DNA of 64,000 nucleotides from positions 62,001 through 126,000 of the forward strand of contig JAUXWS010000100.1 of NCBI GenBank assembly GCA_030685015.1, read 5' to 3'. Under the pieces are notes generated by a model. The model saw only the letters and a program-made list of their open reading frames with translations. It did no database searches and was not told the DNA's origin. Positions 56,861-64,000 of this stretch are shown here, one piece after another. Source of the DNA: a bacterium (GTDB lineage: Bacteria; CAIWAD01). Positions within the stretch are counted from its first letter, which is position 1, and each line of letters starts with the position of its first letter. The translations under genes and the position numbers were made by a program.

Positions 56861-58399
56861 ATGCGTTTCTTGTCCACCCTACTGCTTCTGCCATTGGCCT
56901 TGCAGGCCGTGGCAACCGTCCCCGGGACAGGGACGGGCCAGGGTCCCATCGTCGACCGCGACCTCAACACCGTGATCATCACGGAATCCGGCTTCATCAC
57001 CCTTTCCGCTGACGGCCTGGGCACTGTGAACAGCAGCGGTCTCATCCAGGTTGACAAGCCCAGCGCCGGCGCCACCGTGCGGGCGGCCTATCTGGCGGCG
57101 GCCAGCACCGGCTTCTCCGGCTATGCCATCCCCGACGGTTGCATCGCCCTGGACGGCACGGGCGTATCCTGGTTCTCCAGCACCCCAAGCGGCATCTTTT
57201 CTCAGAACCACTTCGCCAATGTGACGGCCATCGTCGCGCCGGTGCTCAACGCCGCCGGCGCCGGCATCACCAGTCTGGTGATCGACGAGTGCGACACCTG
57301 GAACATCGACGGATCGGCCCTCTACGTCATCTTCGACGACCCGGCCACCACCGTCTTCCGCACGGCGGTCATCGCCTTCGGCGCCCAGTCCACCACGGGC
57401 GACACCTTCGCCATCGGCTTCGGGCAGCCGGTGGACATGAGCCTGAACCCCGTCATCGAGATGGGCCTGGCCATCAGTTTCGGCTACGCCCGCGGCACCT
57501 GCCAGACCAGCTTTGTGGACGTCAACGGCAGCCGTCTGACCTCCAGCGCCGGCGGCAACGACGACGGCGAGGACAACAACGGCGCCCTCATCACGGTGGG
57601 CGGCATCGGCGACCTTCTGGCCAATCCGGCCGATCCCTTCCACGAGGATCCTTGCGTCTTCGATGACTTCACCCTTTATGACGACGAGCGCTACAACATT
57701 GCCGGCTTCGTCAACGACGGCGACACGGGCATGTCCGCCACCACCTTCAACCCCTCCAACGACGACAACATCTTCGTTGCCCATCTGCTGCTGGACTTCG
57801 CCGCCGTGGTGGGCGAAGGCGCTGTGCTGACCCCGTCCGACGCCGTCAACTGCCTCTGTGACCAGCATGTTGTGACCGTCACCTTGCAGGACAACAATGG
57901 CAACCCGTTGGTCAACACGGGCGTGACCATCGAGGTGATCGCCGGCCCCTCCACGGGCGCCGGGGCCAGCGGCTTCACCGATGGTGGTGGCCAATTCTCC
58001 TTCACCTACAGCAGTTGCGTGGAAGGCCAGGACGTGATTGTCGCCTACTTCACGAACAGCCAGGGGATGATCCAGTACAGCAACCTGGCCTACAAGACGT
58101 GGCAGCGTTGCACGGTGGATGCCGGCGAGACGGCGGAGAGCTTCACCCTGGCCCAGAACACGCCCAATCCCTTCAACCCGGCCACCACCATCTCCTTCAC
58201 CCTGCCCGAGACGGGCGCGGCCCAGGTGCTGGTCCACAGCCTGGCCGGCGAGCTGGTGCGCAGCATCGACCTGGGCATCGCCGCCCGCGGCACGCACCAG
58301 GTGGTGATCGACGGCCGTGAGCTGGCCAGCGGCGTCTACGTCTACACGCTGCAGAGCGAGTTTGGCACCATCAGCCGCAAGATGGTCCTCATGAAATAG
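56861..58399 (+). CDS. Secreted protein with Ig-like domain and FlgD/type 9-like sorting domain
   Basis: A 512-residue exported protein. Signal peptide MRFLSTLLLLPLALQAVA, then a beta-rich domain (VRAAYLAAASTGFSGY...), a Big_1/Ig-like domain (VTVTLQDNNGNPLVNTGVTI) at about 330-400, and a C-terminal 90-residue sorting domain: AQNTPNPFNPATTISFTLPE, then SGVYVYTL and KMVLMK at the end. The last domain is the common C-terminal signal of proteins exported or anchored in FCB-group bacteria (FlgD-like/type 9-like). Many Asp and Asn residues could bind calcium. The role of the body is unknown. A strong terminator follows. Confidence 0.8.
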   Translation: MRFLSTLLLLPLALQAVATVPGTGTGQGPIVDRDLNTVIITESGFITLSADGLGTVNSSGLIQVDKPSAGATVRAAYLAAASTGFSGYAIPDGCIALDGTGVSWFSSTPSGIFSQNHFANVTAIVAPVLNAAGAGITSLVIDECDTWNIDGSALYVIFDDPATTVFRTAVIAFGAQSTTGDTFAIGFGQPVDMSLNPVIEMGLAISFGYARGTCQTSFVDVNGSRLTSSAGGNDDGEDNNGALITVGGIGDLLANPADPFHEDPCVFDDFTLYDDERYNIAGFVNDGDTGMSATTFNPSNDDNIFVAHLLLDFAAVVGEGAVLTPSDAVNCLCDQHVVTVTLQDNNGNPLVNTGVTIEVIAGPSTGAGASGFTDGGGQFSFTYSSCVEGQDVIVAYFTNSQGMIQYSNLAYKTWQRCTVDAGETAESFTLAQNTPNPFNPATTISFTLPETGAAQVLVHSLAGELVRSIDLGIAARGTHQVVIDGRELASGVYVYTLQSEFGTISRKMVLMK

Positions 58400-58429
58400 G
58401 CTTCAAGCCACAACATCATCCGCCACCCA

Positions 58430-58460
58430 GGGGGCGGTCCACGGACCGCCCCCTTCGTTT
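58430..58460 (+). terminator. Rho-independent terminator
   Basis: GGGGGCGGT pairs perfectly with ACCGCCCCC across a 6-base loop, followed by TTCGTTT. It ends the secreted-protein transcript. Confidence 0.8.
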
Positions 58461-58563
58461 GGCCCCGGGCCGCGTGATCATCCTCCCCCCCGCGTCTTGG
58501 CCTCCCCAGCCCGCTCTTCGGCCCGCTTTCCATCGGCTCGACATAATTGATTCGGGTCAATAC

Positions 58564-58592
58564 TTGCTACCAACAAATTATTTTCCTAGAAT
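58564..58592 (+). promoter_or_regulatory. Sigma-70-like promoter of the efflux operon
   Basis: TTGCTA (58564-58569), a 17-bp spacer and TAGAAT (58587-58592). A short inverted repeat ATTGA-N6-TCAAT lies just upstream and may be an operator. The first gene starts at 58,637. Confidence 0.6.
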
Positions 58593-58636
58593 GGGCCCGG
58601 TCAGATCATGATCCAGCGATTCTTGTTGGAGGACAA

Positions 58637-60022
58637 ATGGATTGCTTTCGAGCTTGGGGGGGGCGGGCCTTGCCTTCCGCCCTTGTCTTGGTCCTGGCGC
58701 TCAACACCCACGCCGGTGAGCGGCTGAGTCTGGAGGAGGCCCTGGCGATAGGCCGTGAGCATTCCCGCGTGGCGAAAGCCGCCCGGGAACGTTACGCCAG
58801 CGCCGGTGAGATGCGCTGGGAGGCCCTGGGCCGCATGATGCCCAAGGTGGACCTGCAGGAAGTGGCCATCCGCAGCGAGCAGCCCGGCGAGGTCTTCGGC
58901 CTGATGATGAACCGCCGCGAGCCCGTGATGGACCTCATCGCGGCCAACAGCATGATGTTCAGCCAGGGGCAGCCCTACGTGGCGGATCTGGTCAACCCGG
59001 ATCCCATGAACACCTACATCACGCGGGTGACGGCGGAGATGCCCCTCTTCACCGGCGGCATGATCGTCAACCGTGTCCGCCAGGCCGGCCTGGCGGCCGA
59101 CGCCCTTCGCCTGGAGAGCGGCCGCCGCATCGACCAAGTGGAATTCGACGTGGCCCGCGCCTGGACCGACGCGGCCAAGGCGCGGGAATACCTGGACCTG
59201 CTGGGCCGCGCCCGGGAGACCACGCGCGCCCACGTCCGCATGGCCCGCGACTACCAGGAGGCCGGCTTCCTCGTGTCCAGCGAGGTGCTGCGCGCCGAGG
59301 TTTACCTGGCCGAGATGGACGAGATGGTGATGCGGGCTGAAAACGGCGCCCGCCTGGCCCAGGCCGCCCTCAACTTCCACCTGGGACTGGATCAGGGCCT
59401 GGTCCACGATCTGGACGGCCTGCCCCGGCTGCCTCTGGCCGACGAGGAGTTGACCGCCTGGACCTCCCGCGCCCTGGAGGCGCGCAAGGATCTGGACGCG
59501 GCGCGCCGGCAGCTCAAGGCCGGCGAGCTGGAGCCCTGGGTGGCGGCGGCGGCCTTCTCGCCCACGGTGGGCCTGCAGGCCGGCTATGACTGGTACGACG
59601 ACAAGGTCTTCGGCACGGCGGAGGGCAGCTATTCCATCAAGGCGGCCCTCACCCTCAATGTGTTCCGCGGCGGCGGCGACCGCGCCCGCCTGGCCCAGGC
59701 CCGCCACAACGCCCGTGCCTGGCGCGAGGATGTGGACCGCTTCACGGAGGGCGTGCGGCTGGAAGTCCAGCAAGCCTGGGGCGACCGGCATTCCGCGAGC
59801 CTGCGCCACCAGGCCGCCAGCCAGGCTCTGGCCGCAGCCGGCGAGAACCTGCGCGTGGTGGAGGACCGCTTTCGCGAGGGGGTGGCGCGCATGATCGACC
59901 TGCTGGACGCCGAGACCGCCCTGCGCGAGGCGGAAGTGCGGGAGCTGGTCGCACGCTACGACAGCCACATCGCCCACTTCCAGCTGCGGCACGCCGCCGG
60001 GCTGGCCATTCTCGACCAATGA
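58637..60022 (+). CDS. TolC-like outer membrane efflux protein
   Basis: A 461-residue outer-membrane channel protein. ATG at 58637 has GGAGG four bases upstream and gives a signal peptide (ALPSALVLVLALNTHA). The mature part has the duplicated helical OEP pattern: LSLEEALAIGREHSRVAKAA, a second half with LEARKDLDAARRQLKAGELE, and a C-terminal strand/helix block ending AETALREAEVRELVARYDS. It would form the outer channel of the adaptor-RND system encoded next. Its stop overlaps the region before the adaptor start. Confidence 0.9.
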   Translation: MDCFRAWGGRALPSALVLVLALNTHAGERLSLEEALAIGREHSRVAKAARERYASAGEMRWEALGRMMPKVDLQEVAIRSEQPGEVFGLMMNRREPVMDLIAANSMMFSQGQPYVADLVNPDPMNTYITRVTAEMPLFTGGMIVNRVRQAGLAADALRLESGRRIDQVEFDVARAWTDAAKAREYLDLLGRARETTRAHVRMARDYQEAGFLVSSEVLRAEVYLAEMDEMVMRAENGARLAQAALNFHLGLDQGLVHDLDGLPRLPLADEELTAWTSRALEARKDLDAARRQLKAGELEPWVAAAAFSPTVGLQAGYDWYDDKVFGTAEGSYSIKAALTLNVFRGGGDRARLAQARHNARAWREDVDRFTEGVRLEVQQAWGDRHSASLRHQAASQALAAAGENLRVVEDRFREGVARMIDLLDAETALREAEVRELVARYDSHIAHFQLRHAAGLAILDQ

Positions 60023-60039
60023 AGACAGGAGATAGCCTC

Positions 60040-61107
60040 ATGAGGACAACGCATGTGGTGGTGGCCGGGGCCCTGGCGCTGCTGGCCCTGGGTTGCGGGG
60101 GTGGACACCCGGAGGGCGCCGCGCGCCAGGCGACTCCTGTGGACGCCACGCTGGCCCTGGTGGAGGAGCGGACGGAGCCGCGCCCCATCGAGGCGCAGGG
60201 CGTGGTGATGCCGGAGCAGGAGACCTTCCTCTCCAGCCGGGCGATGGGTCCCGTCGTGGCGGTGCATGCCGCCGCCGGCGACGTGGTGCAGGCGGGACAG
60301 GTCCTCCTTGAGATCCAGCAGGATCTCAGCCATGGCCAGCTGGCCCAGGCCCACGGCGCCAGGGCACAGGCCGAGGCGGCCCTGGCCCTGGCCCGCCGCA
60401 ATCTGGAGCGCTTCCAGAAGCTCTATGACAAGAACTCCTGCTCGGAGCTGGAGCTGGACATGGCCCGCCTCCAGTTCGAGCAGGCCAAGGGCGCCGTCGA
60501 GCAGGCCTCCGGCGCCGTCTCCTCGGCCGGCAGCGTGGCCGACGAAAGCCAGGTGCGCGCCCCCTTCCACGCCGTGGTGGTGGAGCGCATGGTCAACGTG
60601 GGCGATCTGAGCGCCCCGGGCCGTCCCCTCTTCCGCCTGCAGTCGCAGACAGGACGCCGCCTGTGGCTGGCCGTGCGCGAGACGGACGCCCCCCACGTCA
60701 AGGTCGGCATGGAGCTGCCCGTCACCCTGGACAGCCGGCCCGACCTGGGCACCATCGCCGGCCGCGTGGTGGAGATCGTGCCCGCCGCCGACATGGCCAC
60801 CCACACCATCACCGTGCGGGTCGACCTGGGGCGCGGTCCCATCATGAGCGGCCTCTCGGGCAAGGCCCTCATCCCGGGCGACGAGCGCCGGGTGCTCCTG
60901 GCCCCCGGCGAGGCCATCCATCGGGCGGGCGGCCTCGCCCTGGCCACCGTGGTGGACGCCGATGGCCTGGCCCGCACCCGCGCCGTGACGACGGGATCCC
61001 GCCGCGACGGATTTGTCGAGGTGCTGAGCGGCCTGTCCGCCGGCGACCGCGTGGTCAGCCCCCTGACGGCCCCCATCGCCGACGGCACGCCCGTCCGCGC
61101 CAACTGA
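60040..61107 (+). CDS. RND efflux periplasmic adaptor (membrane fusion lipoprotein)
   Basis: A 355-residue adaptor. ATG at 60040 has AGGAG eight bases upstream. LALLALGCGGG is a lipobox, so the protein is lipid-anchored. It shows the adaptor layout: VAVHAAAGDVVQAGQVLLEI (lipoyl half), a helical hairpin (about 100-160), then VRAPFHAVVVERMVNVGDL (second lipoyl half) and beta-barrel and membrane-proximal parts. It joins the TolC-like channel and the RND pump; substrate cannot be told. Confidence 0.9.
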   Translation: MRTTHVVVAGALALLALGCGGGHPEGAARQATPVDATLALVEERTEPRPIEAQGVVMPEQETFLSSRAMGPVVAVHAAAGDVVQAGQVLLEIQQDLSHGQLAQAHGARAQAEAALALARRNLERFQKLYDKNSCSELELDMARLQFEQAKGAVEQASGAVSSAGSVADESQVRAPFHAVVVERMVNVGDLSAPGRPLFRLQSQTGRRLWLAVRETDAPHVKVGMELPVTLDSRPDLGTIAGRVVEIVPAADMATHTITVRVDLGRGPIMSGLSGKALIPGDERRVLLAPGEAIHRAGGLALATVVDADGLARTRAVTTGSRRDGFVEVLSGLSAGDRVVSPLTAPIADGTPVRAN

Positions 61108-61118
61108 AGGGAGCCCTC

Positions 61119-64000
61119 ATGAGCGAGCACAACACCGTCCCGCCCGATGCACCGGAAACCCAGGCGGGGCGAAGCCTGGCCGAGGTGGAGCGCGAAGCCC
61201 TGCGCGTCAAGATGGGCCGGCGCAGCATCGGCCTCAGCGGGCGCATCGCCGGCGCCTTCCTCGACAGCAAGCTGACGCCCCTGCTCGTGGTGGCCGCCCT
61301 GCTGCTGGGCATCTTCGCCGTGGCCGTCACGCCGCGCGAGGAGGAGCCGCAGATCAAGGTGCCCATGGTGGACGTCATGCTGGGTTTTCCCGGCGCCAGC
61401 GCCAAGGAGGTCGAGCAGCGGGTCATCTCCCCCGCCGAAAAGCTGATCTACGAGATCGAGAACGTGGAGTATGTCTACTCCACGTCGATGCCCAGCGGCG
61501 GCATGGTCATCGTGCGCTTCAAGGTGGGCACCGACCCCGACCAGGCGGTCCTGCGCGTCCATGCCAAGCTGATGAGCGCCATGGATCGCATGCCGCCCGG
61601 CGCCATGCAACCCCTGGTCAAGCTTGTCACCATCGACGACGTGCCCGCCGCGGCCTACACCCTGTGGGGGCGGGGCAAGAGTCCGGGCGAGCTGCGCGCC
61701 GTGGCGGAGGAGCTGAACGCCCTGCTCACGCGCCACGACCGCGTGGCCCAGACCACCATCCTGGGCGGGCAGCCCCGCGTGGTGAAGATCACCTTTGACA
61801 AGAGCCGCCTCTCCTCCTTCAACGCCAGCCTGTTGCAGGCCTGGCAAGCCCTGCAGGGCGCCAACTGGAGCCTTCCCGCGGGCGCCATGTCCAGCGGCGA
61901 CCAGGAGCTGGAGGTGCAGGTGGGCGACTTCCTGCGCAGCGCCGACGAGGTGGCCACCGTCGTCGTCGGGTCCTACCAGGGCCGCCCCGTTTACGTCCGT
62001 GACGTGGCGACGGTGGAGGACGGCCCGGCCGACCCCACCCAGTACGTGTGGATGGGGACGGGCCCCGCCGCCGCCGAAAAGGGCGCGTCGCCGGGCCAGG
62101 ACACGCCCGCCGTCACCCTCAGCATCGCCAAGAAGCCGGGCACCAACGCCGTGGAGCTGGTCGCCGACCTGGACCGGCTCATCGCCGACCAGTCCGGGCG
62201 GGTCATTCCCGGCGACGTGACGGTCACCAAGACGCGGGATTACGGCGCCACGGCCGGCGAGAAGTCCAACGAACTGATCTTCCACGTCTTCCTTGCCACC
62301 ATCTCCGTCGTCATCCTGATGGGGATCATGCTGGGGCGGAAGGAGGCCATCGTCGTGCTGGTGGCCGTGCCCGTCACCCTGGCCCTCACCCTGGCCGCCA
62401 GCTACTTCTTCGGCTACACGCTCAACCGCGTCACCCTCTTCGCCCTCATCTTCTCCATCGGCATCCTGGTGGACGACGCCATCGTCGTGGTGGAGAACGT
62501 GCACCGGCACTACCAGCTAAGGTGGACCAACGCCCGGCACGCCACCATCTTCGGCGTGGACGAGGTGGGCAACCCCACCATCCTGGCCACTTTCACCGTG
62601 ATCGCCGCGCTGATGCCGCTGGCCTTCGTCAGCGGGCTGATGGGACCCTACATGCGGCCCATCCCCGTCAACGCCTCGGCCGCCATGTTCTTCAGCCTGC
62701 TCGTCGCTTTCGTCGTGTCGCCCTGGCTGACCTACCGCCTCTTCAATCGTGGCGCGAAGAAGGACGGAGCGGACCTGGGCCACCAGCATTTCGACCAGAC
62801 CGAGGAGGAGACGCGTCTGCACAAGGGCTATGCCAGGCTGATGCGTCCCCTGCTGCAGAATCCGCGCCGGCGCTGGGCGGCCCTGGGCGGCGTGGCGGCC
62901 CTCCTGCTGCTCTCCATGGCGCTTGTTCCCATGCGCGCCGTGCTTGTCAAAATGATGCCCTACGACAACAAGAGCGAGATCCAGGTGGTGATCGACGCGC
63001 CGGAGGGTTACCCCCTGGAGCGCACCAACGCCGCCGCCCGCGATCTGGCCCAGGTCTTCGCCGGCCTGCCCGAAGTGACGGACTACCAGATCTACGTCGG
63101 TACCAGCGCGCCCTTCAATTTCAACGGACTCGTCCGGCACTACTTCCTGCGCAACCAGGCCAACCAGGCGGACATCCAGGTCAACCTGGTGGAAAAGAAG
63201 CATCGCCAGGACGCCAGCCACGACTTCGCCAAGCGCGTGCGCGGTCTGCTGCTGCCCATCGCGGAGCGGCATGGCGTCAACATCAAGGTGGCCGAGGTGC
63301 CGCCCGGTCCGCCCGTCCTGAGCACGATGGTGGCGGAGATCTACGGCCCCTCCGACGAAGGCCGCGTGGAGGTGGCCCGCCAGGTGCGCGGCATCCTGGA
63401 GAGCACCGAGGGCATCGTCGACGTGGACTGGATGGTGGAGGAGAACGCTCCGCGCGCCGAGCTGGTGGTGGACCGCGAGAAGGCGATGCGGAGCGGTGTC
63501 ACGGCCGAAATGGTGGCGCGCACACTGCGCCTGGCCCTGGCCGGGGCCGACGCCGGGCTGCTGCACGTGGAGCTGGACCGCGCCGCCGTGCCTCTGCGCA
63601 TGCAACTGGAGCGCGGCCAGCGCAGCCGGGTGGAGGATCTGCTCGACCTGACCGTGCACTCGGCCGAAGGGCGCATGATCCCGCTGGCCGAGCTGGTGCG
63701 CGTCGAGGAGCGCCAGCGCGAGTCCTTCATCTACCACAAGAACCTGCAACCGGTGACCTACGTCATCGGCGAGGTGGCGGGCAGCGCCGAGTCGCCCGTC
63801 TACGGCATCCTCAACATGAACCCGCGGGTGGAGGCGATCACCGCGCCGGACGGACGTCCCCTCGAGGTGATGAGCACGCACATGCCGGAGAACTCGCAGC
63901 GCTACGCGCTCAAATGGGATGGCGAGTGGCACATCACCTACGAGGTCTTCCGCGACATGGGCATCGCCTTCGCGGTGGTGATGGTCCTCATCTACGTGCT
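61119..64000 (+). CDS. RND efflux transporter permease (partial)
   Basis: ATG at 61119 has AAGGGAG upstream; the frame is open to the window edge (960 codons visible). One N-terminal transmembrane helix (LTPLLVVAALLLGIFAVAVT) precedes the first periplasmic domain. The next helices include FHVFLATISVVILMGIML and the helix with ILVDDAIVVVENVHRH, where the Asp pair carries protons in RND pumps. A second periplasmic domain begins at about residue 610. Most of the C-terminal membrane half lies outside the window. It is the third gene of a channel-adaptor-pump operon. Metal versus drug substrate cannot be decided. Confidence 0.92.
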   Translation, partial: MSEHNTVPPDAPETQAGRSLAEVEREALRVKMGRRSIGLSGRIAGAFLDSKLTPLLVVAALLLGIFAVAVTPREEEPQIKVPMVDVMLGFPGASAKEVEQRVISPAEKLIYEIENVEYVYSTSMPSGGMVIVRFKVGTDPDQAVLRVHAKLMSAMDRMPPGAMQPLVKLVTIDDVPAAAYTLWGRGKSPGELRAVAEELNALLTRHDRVAQTTILGGQPRVVKITFDKSRLSSFNASLLQAWQALQGANWSLPAGAMSSGDQELEVQVGDFLRSADEVATVVVGSYQGRPVYVRDVATVEDGPADPTQYVWMGTGPAAAEKGASPGQDTPAVTLSIAKKPGTNAVELVADLDRLIADQSGRVIPGDVTVTKTRDYGATAGEKSNELIFHVFLATISVVILMGIMLGRKEAIVVLVAVPVTLALTLAASYFFGYTLNRVTLFALIFSIGILVDDAIVVVENVHRHYQLRWTNARHATIFGVDEVGNPTILATFTVIAALMPLAFVSGLMGPYMRPIPVNASAAMFFSLLVAFVVSPWLTYRLFNRGAKKDGADLGHQHFDQTEEETRLHKGYARLMRPLLQNPRRRWAALGGVAALLLLSMALVPMRAVLVKMMPYDNKSEIQVVIDAPEGYPLERTNAAARDLAQVFAGLPEVTDYQIYVGTSAPFNFNGLVRHYFLRNQANQADIQVNLVEKKHRQDASHDFAKRVRGLLLPIAERHGVNIKVAEVPPGPPVLSTMVAEIYGPSDEGRVEVARQVRGILESTEGIVDVDWMVEENAPRAELVVDREKAMRSGVTAEMVARTLRLALAGADAGLLHVELDRAAVPLRMQLERGQRSRVEDLLDLTVHSAEGRMIPLAELVRVEERQRESFIYHKNLQPVTYVIGEVAGSAESPVYGILNMNPRVEAITAPDGRPLEVMSTHMPENSQRYALKWDGEWHITYEVFRDMGIAFAVVMVLIYV

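Noticed and set aside
60423-62510. Leftward frame of about 695 codons in the efflux operon
   Set aside because: Antisense to the adaptor and RND genes; His/Gly/Asp-rich shadow.

Overview
The window holds most of one integrated mobile element, a tailed-phage-like prophage, and the bacterial chromosome to its right. The element runs from the left edge to about 53,328. It ends in the 3' part of a tRNA gene with a CAT anticodon, directly behind a tyrosine integrase. To the right are an arsenic-resistance operon, a secreted protein with an FlgD/type-9-like sorting domain, and a TolC-adaptor-RND efflux operon that leaves the window. The host DNA is GC-rich. The C-terminal NPFNP...SGVY...K sorting signature points to a Gram-negative bacterium of the Fibrobacteres-Chlorobi-Bacteroidetes (FCB) group or a related candidate phylum. 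This is an inference from one protein, not a phylogenetic result.

Layout of the element, in the leftward direction in which nearly all genes are read. (a) 53.1-50.1 kb: integrase, a decayed second integrase fragment, a structured gene-poor region and a sigma-like factor. (b) 50.1-38.4 kb: replication and recombination (gp32-like ssDNA-binding candidate, DinG helicase, DNA methyltransferase, helicase fused to a RuvC-like nuclease, primase-helicase, RecF/SMC-like ATPase). (c) 37.9-25.6 kb: about 25 small, tightly overlapping genes, including an HU-like protein, DUF4406, DUF3268 and MazG-like proteins, a C10 cysteine protease and an HTH regulator. (d) 25.6-22.8 kb: a large dyad-symmetric region, a RecB-like nuclease and a candidate small terminase. 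(e) 22.7-14.2 kb: an accessory block with a C5-methyltransferase/DUF4928/vsr restriction-modification operon, an integron-cassette-like segment, an IS110-type remnant, eight small genes read rightward from three copies of one promoter module, and a second tyrosine recombinase. (f) 14.1-0 kb: large terminase, portal, a giant MuF-type protein, a Dam methylase fused to a prohead protease/scaffold, decoration protein, major capsid, connectors and a gp10-like protein cut by the window edge. Tail and lysis genes are presumably to the left.

How the parts work together. Integrase and tRNA site maintain the prophage. The sigma-like gene lies next to one of two identical 46-bp intergenic repeats, each placed just upstream of an operon, so it may drive its own regulon. 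The accessory block sits between the candidate terS and terL, as expected for cargo inserted into the packaging region. The ars and efflux operons are host functions.

The most unusual observations are the Dam-protease fusion, the 1498-residue MuF protein with a kinase-like domain, the helicase-RuvC fusion, the 46-bp repeat linked to the sigma-like gene, the 219-bp dyad, the tripled promoter module, and the cassette/IS110 scar that broke vsr.
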